A stretch of DNA of 28,937 bases from Thalassiosira profunda (lineage: Eukaryota > Bacillariophyta > Thalassiosirophyceae > Thalassiosirales > Thalassiosiraceae): assembly GCA_036939355.1 (NCBI GenBank), contig JALLAP010000162.1, positions 1-28,937 of the forward strand, written 5' to 3'. The notes under the pieces are model-generated. The model was not told the DNA's origin, did not search any database, and saw only the letters and a list, made by a program, of their open reading frames with translations. Below, in pieces: positions 1 to 9,777 of the stretch. Position 1 is the stretch's first letter. Each line of letters begins with the position of its first letter. The translations under genes were made by a program, and so were the position numbers.

Positions 1-912
1 GTCGTCGTCGGGAAGCGCGGTTAGATACGACCCCCAGGTATCAGATCCGCGAGGCGCAGGAAGAGCATCGTTCTGAATGTCCTGAGCTCGGAGCCGTAAA
101 TACCTGGCCTGCAAATCGCCGTAGTTTCCATTGACCGAAAGAAGACGAGTGTAGTGCTGCGCCAACGCCAAAAGGGACTCCAAATTGGGATCCTGAGGAT
201 CGAAGATGTCGTCGATGTGAAGAGGGATATTGAGATTCAGCGGGATCGTCGCCACAACGAGAGAGTTGTTTGAGCGCTCGTAGTCCGCCGCAATCGCCTC
301 GTAGTCGTCCTCGGCGAAGCGAACGACGTCGGTCTCTTCGGCACCGTCGTCGTTTGCACCCTCAGACTCGTCGTCGCGAGCTTCTTCGTCCCTAGCCACA
401 GCACCACGAGCATTGTCGTCGTCGCCCTCCCTCGGTGGCTCCTCGTCCTCCATTTCCTCGTCGTCGTCCCCCCTTCTCCTCCTCCTCCGCCTCTTCCTCT
501 TTGTCTTTGCCTTGGGCGCAGGGGTTGCAGGGTGGTTGTTTACGTCGAGGGGCACCAGAGGCTCCGAGAGGAAGCGCTCGGCCTCCTCCCTGGCCTTTGA
601 CTCCATCTCGGCGATGGCGTCGTCTCCCTTGTGAGCGATTGCCTTCCGCAGCACAAGCATCGGGGCATCAGAGCACCCATCGATCCGAAGCAGACGCCGC
701 AGCAGACCATTGACGTCGCACCCGCAATTCCGAAGAGACGTTGCAGCAGCCTGTATCTCGTCTGCTAACGCACGTACGTCATGTTGGATGGCTTGGCTGT
801 TCTCGGACTGAAAGAGGAAAAACTCTTCAAGATCGAACGCCTCGTCGTCGACGCAGGCGTCGTCCTCGCCGTCGATCATCTTGACGGCGACTGAGTCCGT
901 TCCCCAAAACAT
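1..912 (-). CDS. Acidic protein with poly-Arg stretch, N-terminal part (runs off left edge)
   Basis: An uninterrupted minus-strand frame of 304 codons begins at the ATG at 912-910 and is still open at base 1, so the C-terminus lies outside the window. A second in-frame ATG lies at 879-877. The N-terminus (MFWGTDSVAVKMIDGEDD) is acidic. A helical stretch follows (LEEFFLFQSENSQ, then ADEIQAAATSLRNCGCDV). Around residues 140-150 there is a Lys/Arg block (KTKRKRRRRRRR) that could act as a nuclear localisation signal. A long Asp/Glu-rich linker comes next, then a more ordered part (VVATIPLNLNIPLHIDDIFD). I recognise no family. Codon use resembles the neighbouring genes, so it is probably real. Nuclear location is inferred from the basic block only. 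No intron is evident. Confidence 0.7.
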   Translation of the reverse strand, partial: MFWGTDSVAVKMIDGEDDACVDDEAFDLEEFFLFQSENSQAIQHDVRALADEIQAAATSLRNCGCDVNGLLRRLLRIDGCSDAPMLVLRKAIAHKGDDAIAEMESKAREEAERFLSEPLVPLDVNNHPATPAPKAKTKRKRRRRRRRGDDDEEMEDEEPPREGDDDNARGAVARDEEARDDESEGANDDGAEETDVVRFAEDDYEAIAADYERSNNSLVVATIPLNLNIPLHIDDIFDPQDPNLESLLALAQHYTRLLSVNGNYGDLQARYLRLRAQDIQNDALPAPRGSDTWGSYLTALPDDD

Positions 913-1701
913 AAAACATAAAACTTGCGATGCTTGGACACAAGTTTTTTGTTCACTTTTGATTCACCAACTGCCCACGGAGCGCTTTGTCGTGTATTTG
1001 AGGGGGTTGCAGGCGGCGGAAGCGCTCTGGAGGCAGCAGATCGGTCCGGTGCTTTTGCACACATCATCACATGCACCATTTTCATTTGCAACTTTTGCCA
1101 GTTCCGGCCAGCGGTTGGCGCCGGCGCTGCCACCAGGCTCTGCGAGCGACAGCGTGCCGCCATTGTGATTGTGTCGCGGCGGAGAGGAGGGAGGCGCGGG
1201 GTCTCAGAGGGCGGAGGGCGCCCAGCGCGGGGGGGGGGGTATGACTGGAGCACACGCATGCACACGGCCGGGCGGGGTACCTAATCTAGAGTAGAGTTGG
1301 CTCAGTACGTACGCGGGTTACCTATTCCAGAATTCCAGGGGTTCACCACTGAATGATCTTGGCAATCACACGCACGGCCGGCGGCGGGCGGGCGTCTGGG
1401 TGGGCGATCCGCTGGAAGCAGAGGCACTGGTCGTCGGTAGTCCTAGTGTGCAGGTGAGGCTTTTGGGGTGGGCGCTGCGTCGTTTGTCGCGTGGGCATTT
1501 ATCGAATTTATGTGCACAAGATATGATGTGCAGATGTGCAATGTGCAACCTACAATACCTCCGTCAAAGCACCCTCTCACGACAACTCCTACCACCCTCC
1601 TCCCCCCCCTGCTTCATATTTACCTTTTAGGCATTGATCGACTGCGCTCACTACAAGTAATCGATACGGCAAGTGTCTGCAAAGGGAAGCTGGAGAGAAC
1701 A
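913..1701. other. Intergenic/5' region between divergent genes
   Basis: This is the gap between the minus-strand acidic gene and the plus-strand MYND gene. No coding frame here looks like protein. It holds an 11-base G run at 1229-1239, a GTACGTAC-type palindrome near 1306, and a pyrimidine-rich stretch ending TTTTAG at 1621-1630. GTGAGG after CAG at 1451-1453 and that TTTTAG could bound a 5'-UTR intron (1454-1630). That possible intron contains repeated GTGCA/GATGTGCA words at about 1511-1550, similar to words in the repeated introns of the HECT gene. The transcript structure is a guess. Confidence 0.4.
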
Positions 1702-3186
1702 ATGAAGCACTATTGCAATGTTACCTTCGTCGAAGAGGGCACCGTTACGCCCGATGGCGACGGCACGCCGATCAAACTCATGCGCTGTTCGCGCTGCGGC
1801 GGGGCGTTTTACCGGGGAAAGGACGAGCAGCGATCCCACTGGCGAATTCACAAGAAGGTCTGCAAACCATCTTCCCCCGAGGAGGCTGGGAGGGTGGGAA
1901 ATCTCTCCATGAACGAGGCAGCGTCGGAATTGATGGGGCTCCTGCAAAGCCAAAACATCAAGGCGGGCTCCCTTTGGACGTTGTTGCTGCAGCGGATCGA
2001 CCACCTGTTCCGCCACAGTACCGACCGATCGGCGTGCTTCGACGAGGAAATCATGACCAACACCGCCATCGGGCGGGGAATGATCCTCTCGTGCGCCCGA
2101 CAGTTGGCGTTTGCTTCAGATTCGGACATGCAGCTGCTGTGGGCCGTTCCCAACCTGGCCAACTTTCTGCTATCGGCGGACCTCGTCTCGGATTGCATGA
2201 CGAAGAAGAAGCGGCGGGGGGTGGAGCTGTCGGAGGACGATCTCATGTCGTTCAAGTTCGATCCTGCCGTTCACACGGACTCGGGGTGGGCGAACCTGCT
2301 CGTGCTGTTCCTCATGGCGGGGGCGGTCAGCCGCTCTCCCAGCACCGGCGGCCTCATCGGGGGCCTCAGCCACTACGCGTACCGCAAGACGGCATACGCC
2401 GCGGCGGCGTTCCGGCGGATGGTCGAGCTGTGGAAGGATCCTTATACGAGGGCGTCGCTTGTGCTCCAGAAAAACAAGGTGACGTCGGTCCGACAGGAGT
2501 GGATGCCGTTGGCCATCATGAACGTGATCGACCAGAGCCCCGCGGACCCACTGCACATTGCCCCAGGGTTGTCGATCTACGATGCAGTGACGACGGTCGT
2601 GGCTGAGGCATACGTCTACTCTCGTCTCAGATTGAAAGAAATGATCGGCTGCATTTTGGACACCTACCCGTTCGAGCCTGAGGCGTGGAGGAACTTTACC
2701 GCGGAGAAACGGGCCGAGTGTGCGCTGATGGTAGTTGACAAACTGGCCACTGACACTGACCGCGTCCTTCTGGCAGCGGAGTTGGCCGCGGGGTTGACCG
2801 GATGGCCAACGCGGGAAGACCAAAGAGGGCGGTATGTCAAAGACGCGAGCTTACGCTTGAAGGTGCTCACGTTGGCTTCGCGAAATCGGACACCAATTGC
2901 AGAGCAATCGAACAACCTTTGCATGGTCCCGGCGGACTTTTTTGGGATGTTCTACGACAAGATTGTGGATGTTCAGATGCCTCTGGTGCGGGCTTATGTG
3001 AAGGCAGTGAAGAATAACTCTCGGGAAGAGGTGCCGCAACTACCGAATGAGTTGCTGTGGGGCATTGCTGAGTTTGCGTGCGATCCCTTTTGCAAAGAGT
3101 CGAGGTTTGGATTGGAGAATGGGCCGGAGGGGCATTACATCGGCAACATATGGCCGGGCCGTGTAGTGATGCCTCTTAATGCGTAG
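1702..3186 (+). CDS. Degenerate MYND-type zinc-finger protein
   Basis: A single exon of 494 residues. The frame is open upstream, but the ATG at 1702 (MKHYCNVTFVEEG) gives the natural N-terminus, with the zinc-finger-like region directly after it. Residues 29-54 read CSRCGGAFYRGK... then HWRIHKKVC. This resembles the end of a MYND finger (CxxC ... FYC-S-x-x-C-Q ... W-x-x-H-K-x-x-C), but the second Cys pair is replaced by R38 and D41/E42. Only C29, C32, H50 and C54 remain clearly in place. The remaining ~430 residues are mostly helical, with no domain I can name. MYND fingers usually bind proline-rich peptides, and single-MYND proteins of this size are common in diatoms. Function unknown. The next gene on the same strand starts 107 bp downstream. 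Confidence 0.8.
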   Translation: MKHYCNVTFVEEGTVTPDGDGTPIKLMRCSRCGGAFYRGKDEQRSHWRIHKKVCKPSSPEEAGRVGNLSMNEAASELMGLLQSQNIKAGSLWTLLLQRIDHLFRHSTDRSACFDEEIMTNTAIGRGMILSCARQLAFASDSDMQLLWAVPNLANFLLSADLVSDCMTKKKRRGVELSEDDLMSFKFDPAVHTDSGWANLLVLFLMAGAVSRSPSTGGLIGGLSHYAYRKTAYAAAAFRRMVELWKDPYTRASLVLQKNKVTSVRQEWMPLAIMNVIDQSPADPLHIAPGLSIYDAVTTVVAEAYVYSRLRLKEMIGCILDTYPFEPEAWRNFTAEKRAECALMVVDKLATDTDRVLLAAELAAGLTGWPTREDQRGRYVKDASLRLKVLTLASRNRTPIAEQSNNLCMVPADFFGMFYDKIVDVQMPLVRAYVKAVKNNSREEVPQLPNELLWGIAEFACDPFCKESRFGLENGPEGHYIGNIWPGRVVMPLNA

Positions 3187-3293
3187 CGATTGTATGAGAT
3201 CGAGATCACAATGTTTTTTATTTTCGTTTGCAAACAGAGGCAGAGTCGATTCCCCTGACGCTGAACCGCCCGTCGTCACGACTCACCAAGACG

Positions 3294-3668
3294 ATGAAGA
3301 TTGGCGGTGGTGATAAATTATTCGAGGGGCTCGGACTCGACGTGGAATCGGCCCTGGAGAAGTAAGTTGATCCGACTGACCGTTTGTGTGCGCCCAACCA
3401 ACACTCTCTCACTCCGTCTTCCTTTATCTCTCTCCCTTCCATACCCTACACGCCCTTCCTCAGGGCATACGCCGATGCCTCGCGTCGGCATGCCCTCGAG
3501 CACGCAGCCGTGAAAGAAAGAATACGCAAGGAGCAGAAGGAAAGGGAAGAGGCGCAGAAGAAGAGAGACGCGGAGAGGGACGCGGAGTTCGAGAGCAAGC
3601 TCGAGGACATTGATGAGAGGGCTGTGCGAAAAGTTATCAGGGAGGAGATGGAGGCTATCCGGCCCTAA
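3294..3668 (+). CDS. Small coiled-coil protein, two exons
   Basis: Exon 1 is 3294-3361 and exon 2 is 3464-3668. The 102-bp intron starts GTAAGT and ends CCTCAG after a pyrimidine-rich tract. Joined, they give 90 residues starting MKIGGGDKLFEGLGLDVE and ending REEMEAIRP, with the reading frame restored exactly across the junction. The middle (about residues 40-80) is almost entirely Lys/Arg/Glu/Ala and should form a single long charged helix or coiled coil. There are no cysteines, signal peptide or membrane segment. I do not recognise the family. The start is the first ATG and gives a well-formed glycine-rich N-terminus. Starting at the exon-2-frame ATG inside the intron would produce an implausible N-terminus. 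Confidence 0.65.
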
Positions 3669-3907
3669 GTCTCCCCGCTTCTTCCCTAAATGTGGGGGCC
3701 GCGTACCATCTTGCACACAATGGGTTGCTGTTCGACGGAAGAAACCACTATCTACCCAGCCCGGTTTACCTAGATGAATGTTGCAATTTTGTTGTGTATG
3801 AAAGATGCCTGTCATCTCCCTGCCCCCACTCGCCATCACTGCTTGGGCTCACAATCCTGCTTTTAGCCTGCCCCCAATTCTCACTCCAACCCACTCTCCC
3901 GGCGTCC

Positions 3908-5140
3908 CTAAAACTTGATGTCCCGCTTGATGTGCACCGTCGCCCCCCGCACGTCGCTCTCGTCCATGGGAAAGTTCACGTTGGCCGTCCAATCTGCGTC
4001 CCGCCACTCCACGTCCACGCTCCGATTCGGGTTCAGCGTCGTCCGGACCGAATTGTCCTCCCCCAACTTGCGATCCCACGCCAGCGACAGGCTCCCGTCC
4101 CGCCCAATCGTGGGCGAGATGATGTTCTCGTCGTTGAGCTTTTGAGAGATGGTGACCACCTGATCGTCCTTCGAGGCCGTCACCTTGATGAGGGTGTCGT
4201 CGGCATCGTACGTCACCACCACGTCGGCGTGATTGTAATTGACGTTGTACCGGGGATTGACCGTGACGCGATTCCCATCGTTGTCGAATCCCTTGGTCCC
4301 CTCCACAAAGGCTACGCGCGCGCCCTGCCACCCCTTGACGCCGGTGGGCGCCGATCCGATCATCCGCAATTGCAGGTCGAGGTCCTCGTCCTCGCCGTCC
4401 ACCTCGAAGTCCATCCGGTCCATCGATTGGACGTCCATTTCGAGGCGGGTCGAGACGGCGAAGCGGTCGGAGAAGACGCGGGAGGCCCGGCCCCAGATGC
4501 GCCGCGGGAGGGAGGCGAGGTTGGTCGTCCGGGCAGAGAGGTCGATTCCGTACTGATATTTGGTGTCCCCATGAGTGCGGTTGTTGTGTCGTTTGCGGAA
4601 TTGCGAGGGCTGAGAAGTGCCGGACTGGTAGCGTCGGACCACACTTTTTGCAATGACTCACCTGAATGGCCACGTCGTTGTCCAGCACGGCCGAATTCTC
4701 CCACGTTATTGTCGGGTCGAGCCCCTCGATGTCTGTGAAATTTCCGTCGCGAATGGTGATCTGTTGAGGAGTGGGAGTGGTGTGTGAGAGAGGCGTGTTA
4801 AATACACTGCAAATCAAGTCAATCAATTTGAGCGACGTGCACAAACGCCCCCTGCATTGATCGCCAGCGTCGTCACCCCAATTACCAATTGACCAGTATG
4901 TACTCCCATCGATGGCACGAGGAGGCGCCGAAGAAGATCGACTGTCGGTCGGTGCATCTCGCTGGCAACCGTCCTCACGTGCACCACCCGACACACAACT
5001 CAAAATGCACCATCCCTTCACATTTCACGCCGAGAACGCACAGACAATTGCGGCCGGCCGCTGATGCCCGGGCCGGCGGCCACGGCGCTGACGCCGACGG
5101 CCGAGAGGAGCGCGAGGGCCACGGTCCGGGGGAGGTTCAT
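3908..5140 (-). CDS. Secretory-pathway beta-strand-rich protein, three exons
   Basis: Exons are 5140-5042, 4760-4662 and 4552-3908, giving 280 residues. Intron 1 (281 bp) starts GTGCGT and ends AACAG. Intron 2 starts GTGAGT and ends ATATCAG. All junctions fall on codon boundaries. The N-terminus (MNLPRTVALALLSAVGVSAV) is a convincing signal peptide. No Phe follows the likely cleavage site, so a diatom plastid (ASAFAP-type) address is not supported. The mature part is a series of short alternating strands (e.g. ADVVVTYDADDTLIKVTAS, then TVHIKRDIKF at the end), which suggests a beta-sheet or beta-barrel protein. It resembles a conserved uncharacterised stramenopile family as I remember it. An alternative acceptor (TTCTCAG, exon starting 4609) would add 19 residues in frame. 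It shares a 181-bp divergent promoter region with the GCP2 gene. Confidence 0.7.
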
Positions 5141-5321
5141 GTCGGCTTTGGTCCACCCAGGCTCCAGCGGGGGGTGAAAAAGTGGTGACACCCTTCCCTC
5201 CAATTTTGAAAGAGTTCCTCTGCATGTAGACTTTCACCTCCTCTTGCATTTTTTTGCAAAGGGTCCACCGCTCCCAAACCTCCTCCTGGACCACGGCGCG
5301 GCTCCAACACCCTCCATCGAC

Positions 5322-8300
5322 ATGGAGCAGAGGCACAGCGAGAAGTACGCCGCCCTCCGCGCCGCGGCGGAGGCGCGGCAGCGCCAGCGGGGGGCGTCGG
5401 CCGCCTCATCTGCGAGCTCCTCGGCTGTGGCCGGGTCGGCCAGCGGTGGTTCAGCTGTGGCGCCGTCGTTGGCCGACGGGGACGCCCGGTACGCGCGGTT
5501 GCAGGAATTGCAGGCCCAGCAGCGGGAGCGCAAGGCGCGGAGCATGGCCGCGGGGGAGGCGGGGGGCTCAAGCGCCTCGAAATTGGAGGCGGCAAGTGCG
5601 AGTGGCGGAATTGACGCGGGCGGTCCACCCGGGACGGGCGCGGCGTTGCCCCCACGGCCGCGGCAGCCGACGGCCTCCACCGCCGCCGCAGCCGGCACAA
5701 TCAAAAACAACTATAACGGCGCTGGCAGCTTCGGGCCCGGCGCCGCGAAAACAGCCACCCCGGCCGCCAAACCCCCCCAGCGGTCCGCCCGCCCCAAACT
5801 CTACTCCACCCCCGGCGCGGCCGTGCTGGAACCGTCGAGGGAGGCCGAGGCGGGCAAGGGTTCCCTGGCGGCGGGGAGCAAATATTACGCCACCCCGTTA
5901 AGGAAGGAAAATGCGGAGAATGCGTGGCGCATACCTGCCGACAATGATGCCGAGGAGGGGGACATCGGGGACGGAGGGGCGGGCGGGGAGGCATTGTCGC
6001 CCAAGACGCCCATGACGATGATGCGCGCCGTCCGCGCCTCGCTTGGGGAGGACCGGACGGCCCTTGAAACTGGAAGGGGGGGCTTGTTCGGCACCACTGG
6101 TGGGGAGAGTGCCGCCAAGGACGGTCCCCTTGATGGCGCCCGCGCGGGGGAGGGGGCGGAGGACGAGGAGCACGACGCGGGGCTGGACGACTCCAAAATT
6201 GAGGACGCCAAGTCCCACCCCGACGAGCACCCCCGCCGTCCCATCAGCGCGTCCTGCCTCCCGTACCCCACCGAGATCATCCTGCGCGTCCGCCATCCCG
6301 CCGTATTGGCCTCCCTCTCCGTCCAACCGCAGAGCGTGCGCACTTCGAGGGGATGCTTCATCGCGAACGAGGCCCACGGGGGATTGGGCGGGATTGAGTT
6401 CCGGGGGGAGAATCGCTTTACGATTAGCAAGGACCAATCTTCCGACGCTGGTGGTTTGGCAGGTGGTGCGGGGGAGGATGGTGCGATGGAGGAGGGGGAG
6501 CAAGATGGGGAGGAGGATTTTTCCACGGTGCTGTGCTACGGCGACAAGGTCACGTTGCGCTCGAACGTTCTAAGGAGGGTATTGGGGGTGCAGAAATCCA
6601 AGGCCCCCGCCGACAACGAAGAGGGCGCCGAGGGTGCCCCTGCCGGCGAGGACCCAACGAGGCTGGAGGTGGGATGCTTCCGCAAGGAGGGGCGACTGGG
6701 CACCGCCTGGACCGTATTGCGGGGCGGGGCCAACGCCCCTTTGGTAAGGCTGGGGACGGACGACGCCCTCGATTTGGACGCGGCGGCCGTTCCAGGGGAG
6801 GGCAGTGAAACGAGCAAGGCGTGGCGCAAGGTTCCCGTCTATTCCGGCGATCCGGTCGTGCTCCGGAACGAGTGGACCGGGGGCCTCCTCTCCCTCGGGA
6901 CCCCCTGCGCCCCCCTGGCGCCCGTCGATGGCACCCCGACGATCGACGACGGGACTCCCCCGGGATGGCACCTCGCGGTCGTCACGTCGGCCTACCAGGC
7001 CACCGCCGACGGAGGGGCGAGCACCGCGAACGATCGCCCGCTGCTGGAATACCTGCACGAGCACCGCCGCTTCCGGCCGGGGAGGGGCCAGACCTTTCAG
7101 CTGGTCGCGGCCGACGTCCCCGCCTGCCCGGCGTGGGCGTACCCCACCGGAGAGGGGGCCGACCGAGTTTATTTGCACGGGGGGTACCTCTCCCATCCCG
7201 ACCGGCACGAGTTGGAGGCCGCGCTGGAGGGGGAGGTGTTCCCCGACGCCGCGGGGGCACGGGGGCCGTCGCTCGGAGAATTTCCCCCGCTGGCGGCACT
7301 GCCGGTGGACGTCCAGGAGCGCATTTTGGTCGACGAGGTCCTCGGCGCGATGATGGGGCAGGAGGGGCGGTTCGTGCGGTACCATCTCGCGGGGGAGGAC
7401 GACGACGACGATACGGAGTCGCAGTCCTCGGAGGAGTCGCAGGTCGTCACGGCAGCCGGCTTTGGAGTCGCCCCCGCGTCGATCATGGGGGGACAACTCG
7501 ACCCGCCCCTCGAAAACCTCGTCGCGCGGCTGCTGCCCCTGGCCACTAACTACGCTTACGTGAGCGAGTACGTCGCCGCCGCCGCGACGCAGTACGAGTG
7601 GGGCGCCGTCGCCCGCTCCCTCGCCGAGGCCATAAGCGAATTGCTGGAAGAATATTTGGCCTTCGCCTCCGACCTCGACCGCCGGGTCCGCGACGAGCGC
7701 CTGTCGCTGAGCGCGGTCCACGTCCGGGCCCGCCCGTCCCTCCGCACCATGGCCGTCCTGTCCCGCGCCGTGGCGGCCGCGCGGGACAAGAAGGGGGGCG
7801 CCCTCCTCAATGCGCTGCACGAGGCGGCCTCGGTTCATTTCGCGGGGGACGAAATGGGACATCGATTGCTGCGGCACCTCCTCGAGAGGGCGGCCCGACC
7901 GTACGCGGCCATGCTGCGAAGCTGGCTCGCGTTCGGAAGGGTCCACGACCCGTACGGCGAGTTCATGATCGAGGTGACCGATCGGTCCTTNAAGCTGGCT
8001 CGCGTTCGGAAGGGTCCACGACCCGTACGGCGAGTTCATGATCGAGGTGACCGATCGGTCCTTCGGGGGAGAAAACGCATCCTCCTCCACGCGAAAGGGG
8101 ACGGAGTGGCACCGGTGGTGCCGGGAGCGGCCGGACCACGTCCCCTTCGGGATGCGCGGGTCCGAGAGCGACGCGCATCTGGTCGGGGCGGGGGCGCCGG
8201 GATTGGATCGGGGGAGGGCCACGGCGCACATGGGCGCGGTGCACAAGGCCCACGCCGCGGGGAAGTACTGGCGGGCGATCCGGCGGTGCCGGGAGGGCGG

Positions 8301-9693
8301 GGAGATGAATGCGGGGGCCGAGCCGTCGAGCGTTCTGGCGGGGAGTTCCAATGAGGAGAAGAAGAAGGAGGAGGATTCAGGAGCCTCGTCGGAGGCCCGG
8401 GCGCTCCTGAACCCCCTGCAACTGTCACGAAGCATCGACCGGGCGTACCACGAGGCCTCGGACGCGATGCTGCGCCTCCTCTTGCACGACCACGGCCTCC
8501 TCTCGTCGCTGCGCTTCATGAAGAAGTACTTTCTGCTCGACCAGGGCGACTTCTTCGTGGATTTCTTGGACGGCGCCGAATCCGAACTGCACAAGGAATT
8601 GCCCGACGTGCTACGCGGGCGGGTCCAGAACTGGCTGAGCACCTCGCTGGCGCGCACGGCCGACGCGACGAGCCCGGGGTTGGCGGCGGCTTTAAGGTGC
8701 ACCTTCCACAATTCGAGCCTGCGCGACACGCTCGACGACCTGGCCGGCAAGAAGGGAAGCCAGCGCCGCAAAAAAGCGGGAGCGCGGCCCAAGGTCCTGG
8801 CGGGCTTCGAGGCCATCGCGTTCGAGTTCAAGGCCGTGCCGTTCCCCGCCTCGATCGTGCTGTCGGAGCCGCAGCTGCGGATTTACCAGCTCGTCTTCCG
8901 CCTCATCTTCTTCGCCAAGTGCGTCGAAAGGCGCCTCGTGAACATGTGGTCGGACCACCAGGGCCTCAAGGGGATGCCGGGATTGCGCGCGGCGTGCGGA
9001 CCGACGTTCAGCTTGCGAAGGCGGATGCTCCACTTCATCCAGAACTTCGTGTACTACCTCAAGTTCGACGTGATCGAGCCGGGGTGGCGGGAGCTGGAGG
9101 ACAAGCTGCGGGCCACGAAGGAGTATTGTAGGGAAGGCGCGGGCGAGGACGCCAACGCGCGCCGCAACTCTACAACGGACGGCCGCTTCCCCCGCACGGT
9201 CGACGACCTGATCCACCACCACAACGACTTCCTCATCCGCACCTCGAACCAGTGCCTCCTCACCAACTACGACCTCGTCGATCGGGCGTCGAAGATCATG
9301 ACCACCTGCCTCCTCTTCGCGACGCAGATCCAGCGATTCCTCGAAGCCACAAAGGTGCGCGAGCTCCACGAGCGGACGCGGCACGAGCGGTCCAAGCTCC
9401 GGTACGGCCCCAAGCGGCGGAAGGACGACGGCGCGCGCGAGGCGGAGTTCCGGGCCGATCGGGAGGAGCGGACCCGACGGTGCGCGGACGGGATCGAGGC
9501 CGAGCTGCACACGGAGACGTACCGGCACATGATCTCGCGGTTCGACGAGGTGTTCAGCGCGCACTTGGCGGAGTTCGTGCGCAATTTGGAGAGCGACCGG
9601 GGAAGGAAGGACAACGCCCACCTGAGCAATCTTTCGCTCCAGCTGGACTACAACGGCTTCCTCTCCTCGTCGATGCACGGGCCGAAGAAGTAG
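5322..9693 (+). CDS. TUBGCP2: Gamma-tubulin complex component 2 (GCP2/Spc97 family), with assembly break
   Basis: GCP2 pairs with GCP3 to hold gamma-tubulin in the ring complex that nucleates microtubules. Family hallmarks: a PACPAWAY motif (compare PIFPAWVYERP in animal GCP2); an N-terminal GRIP region from about residue 650, with LLPLATNYAYV, then RPYAAMLRSWLAFG and HDPYGEFM; then the gamma-tubulin-binding half with RFMKKYFLLDQGDFFVDFLD, LRRRMLHFIQNFVYYLKFDV and a C-terminal LDYNGF. The frame breaks at the single N (7991), where 72 bp are repeated on both sides. Removing the N and one copy restores one frame of 1432 residues, against about 900 usually. The excess is a low-complexity Ala/Gly/Ser N-terminus plus a beta-rich region (about residues 305-592). 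The start at 5322 (MEQRHSEKYAALRAAAEA) is preferred; an in-frame ATG at 5244 is possible. No introns are seen. Confidence 0.92.
7919..8063. repeat. Perfect 72-bp direct duplication around a single N
   Basis: Bases 7919-7990 and 7992-8063 are identical, both starting AAGCTGGCTCGC and ending CGGTCCTT, with one N between them at 7991. This is the usual result of two overlapping contigs joined without merging their ends. The unit is 24 codons, so the N alone causes the frameshift inside GCP2. Collapsing the two copies restores the reading frame. A genuine tandem duplication is possible but less likely. Confidence 0.9.
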
Positions 9694-9777
9694 ACAGCAC
9701 TGACTGAGCACACAGGTGTATCTATTCAAGTTAAGCCTAAACATTTCATCAAAACAAACTCATGACGACCCACATCT

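Noticed and set aside
1229..1239. Run of 11 G as a possible structural element
   Set aside because: A plain homopolymer in a GC-rich genome. It may form a G-quadruplex only with partners not seen nearby, and its length is prone to sequencing error.
1468..1701. Upstream extension of the MYND protein
   Set aside because: The open frame starts without an ATG at its end and encodes low-quality sequence from a pyrimidine-rich region. The ATG at 1702 places the zinc finger at the N-terminus.
3220..3250. Inverted similarity between about 1657-1688 and 3220-3250
   Set aside because: Only about two thirds of some 27 bases match. That is too weak and short to call a repeat.
3692..4738. 348-codon plus-strand frame opposite the secreted beta-rich gene
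   Set aside because: It has repetitive His/Val/Pro/Arg composition and no domain. The minus strand has a signal peptide and phase-consistent introns.
5042..5140. Plastid-targeting presequence on the beta-rich protein
   Set aside because: A signal peptide is present, but the Phe expected after the cleavage site in diatom plastid bipartite signals is missing.
6570..8831. 753-codon minus-strand frame opposite GCP2
   Set aside because: The GCP2 family match is unambiguous on the plus strand. The antisense frame also runs through the N and duplicated segment and has no recognisable domain.
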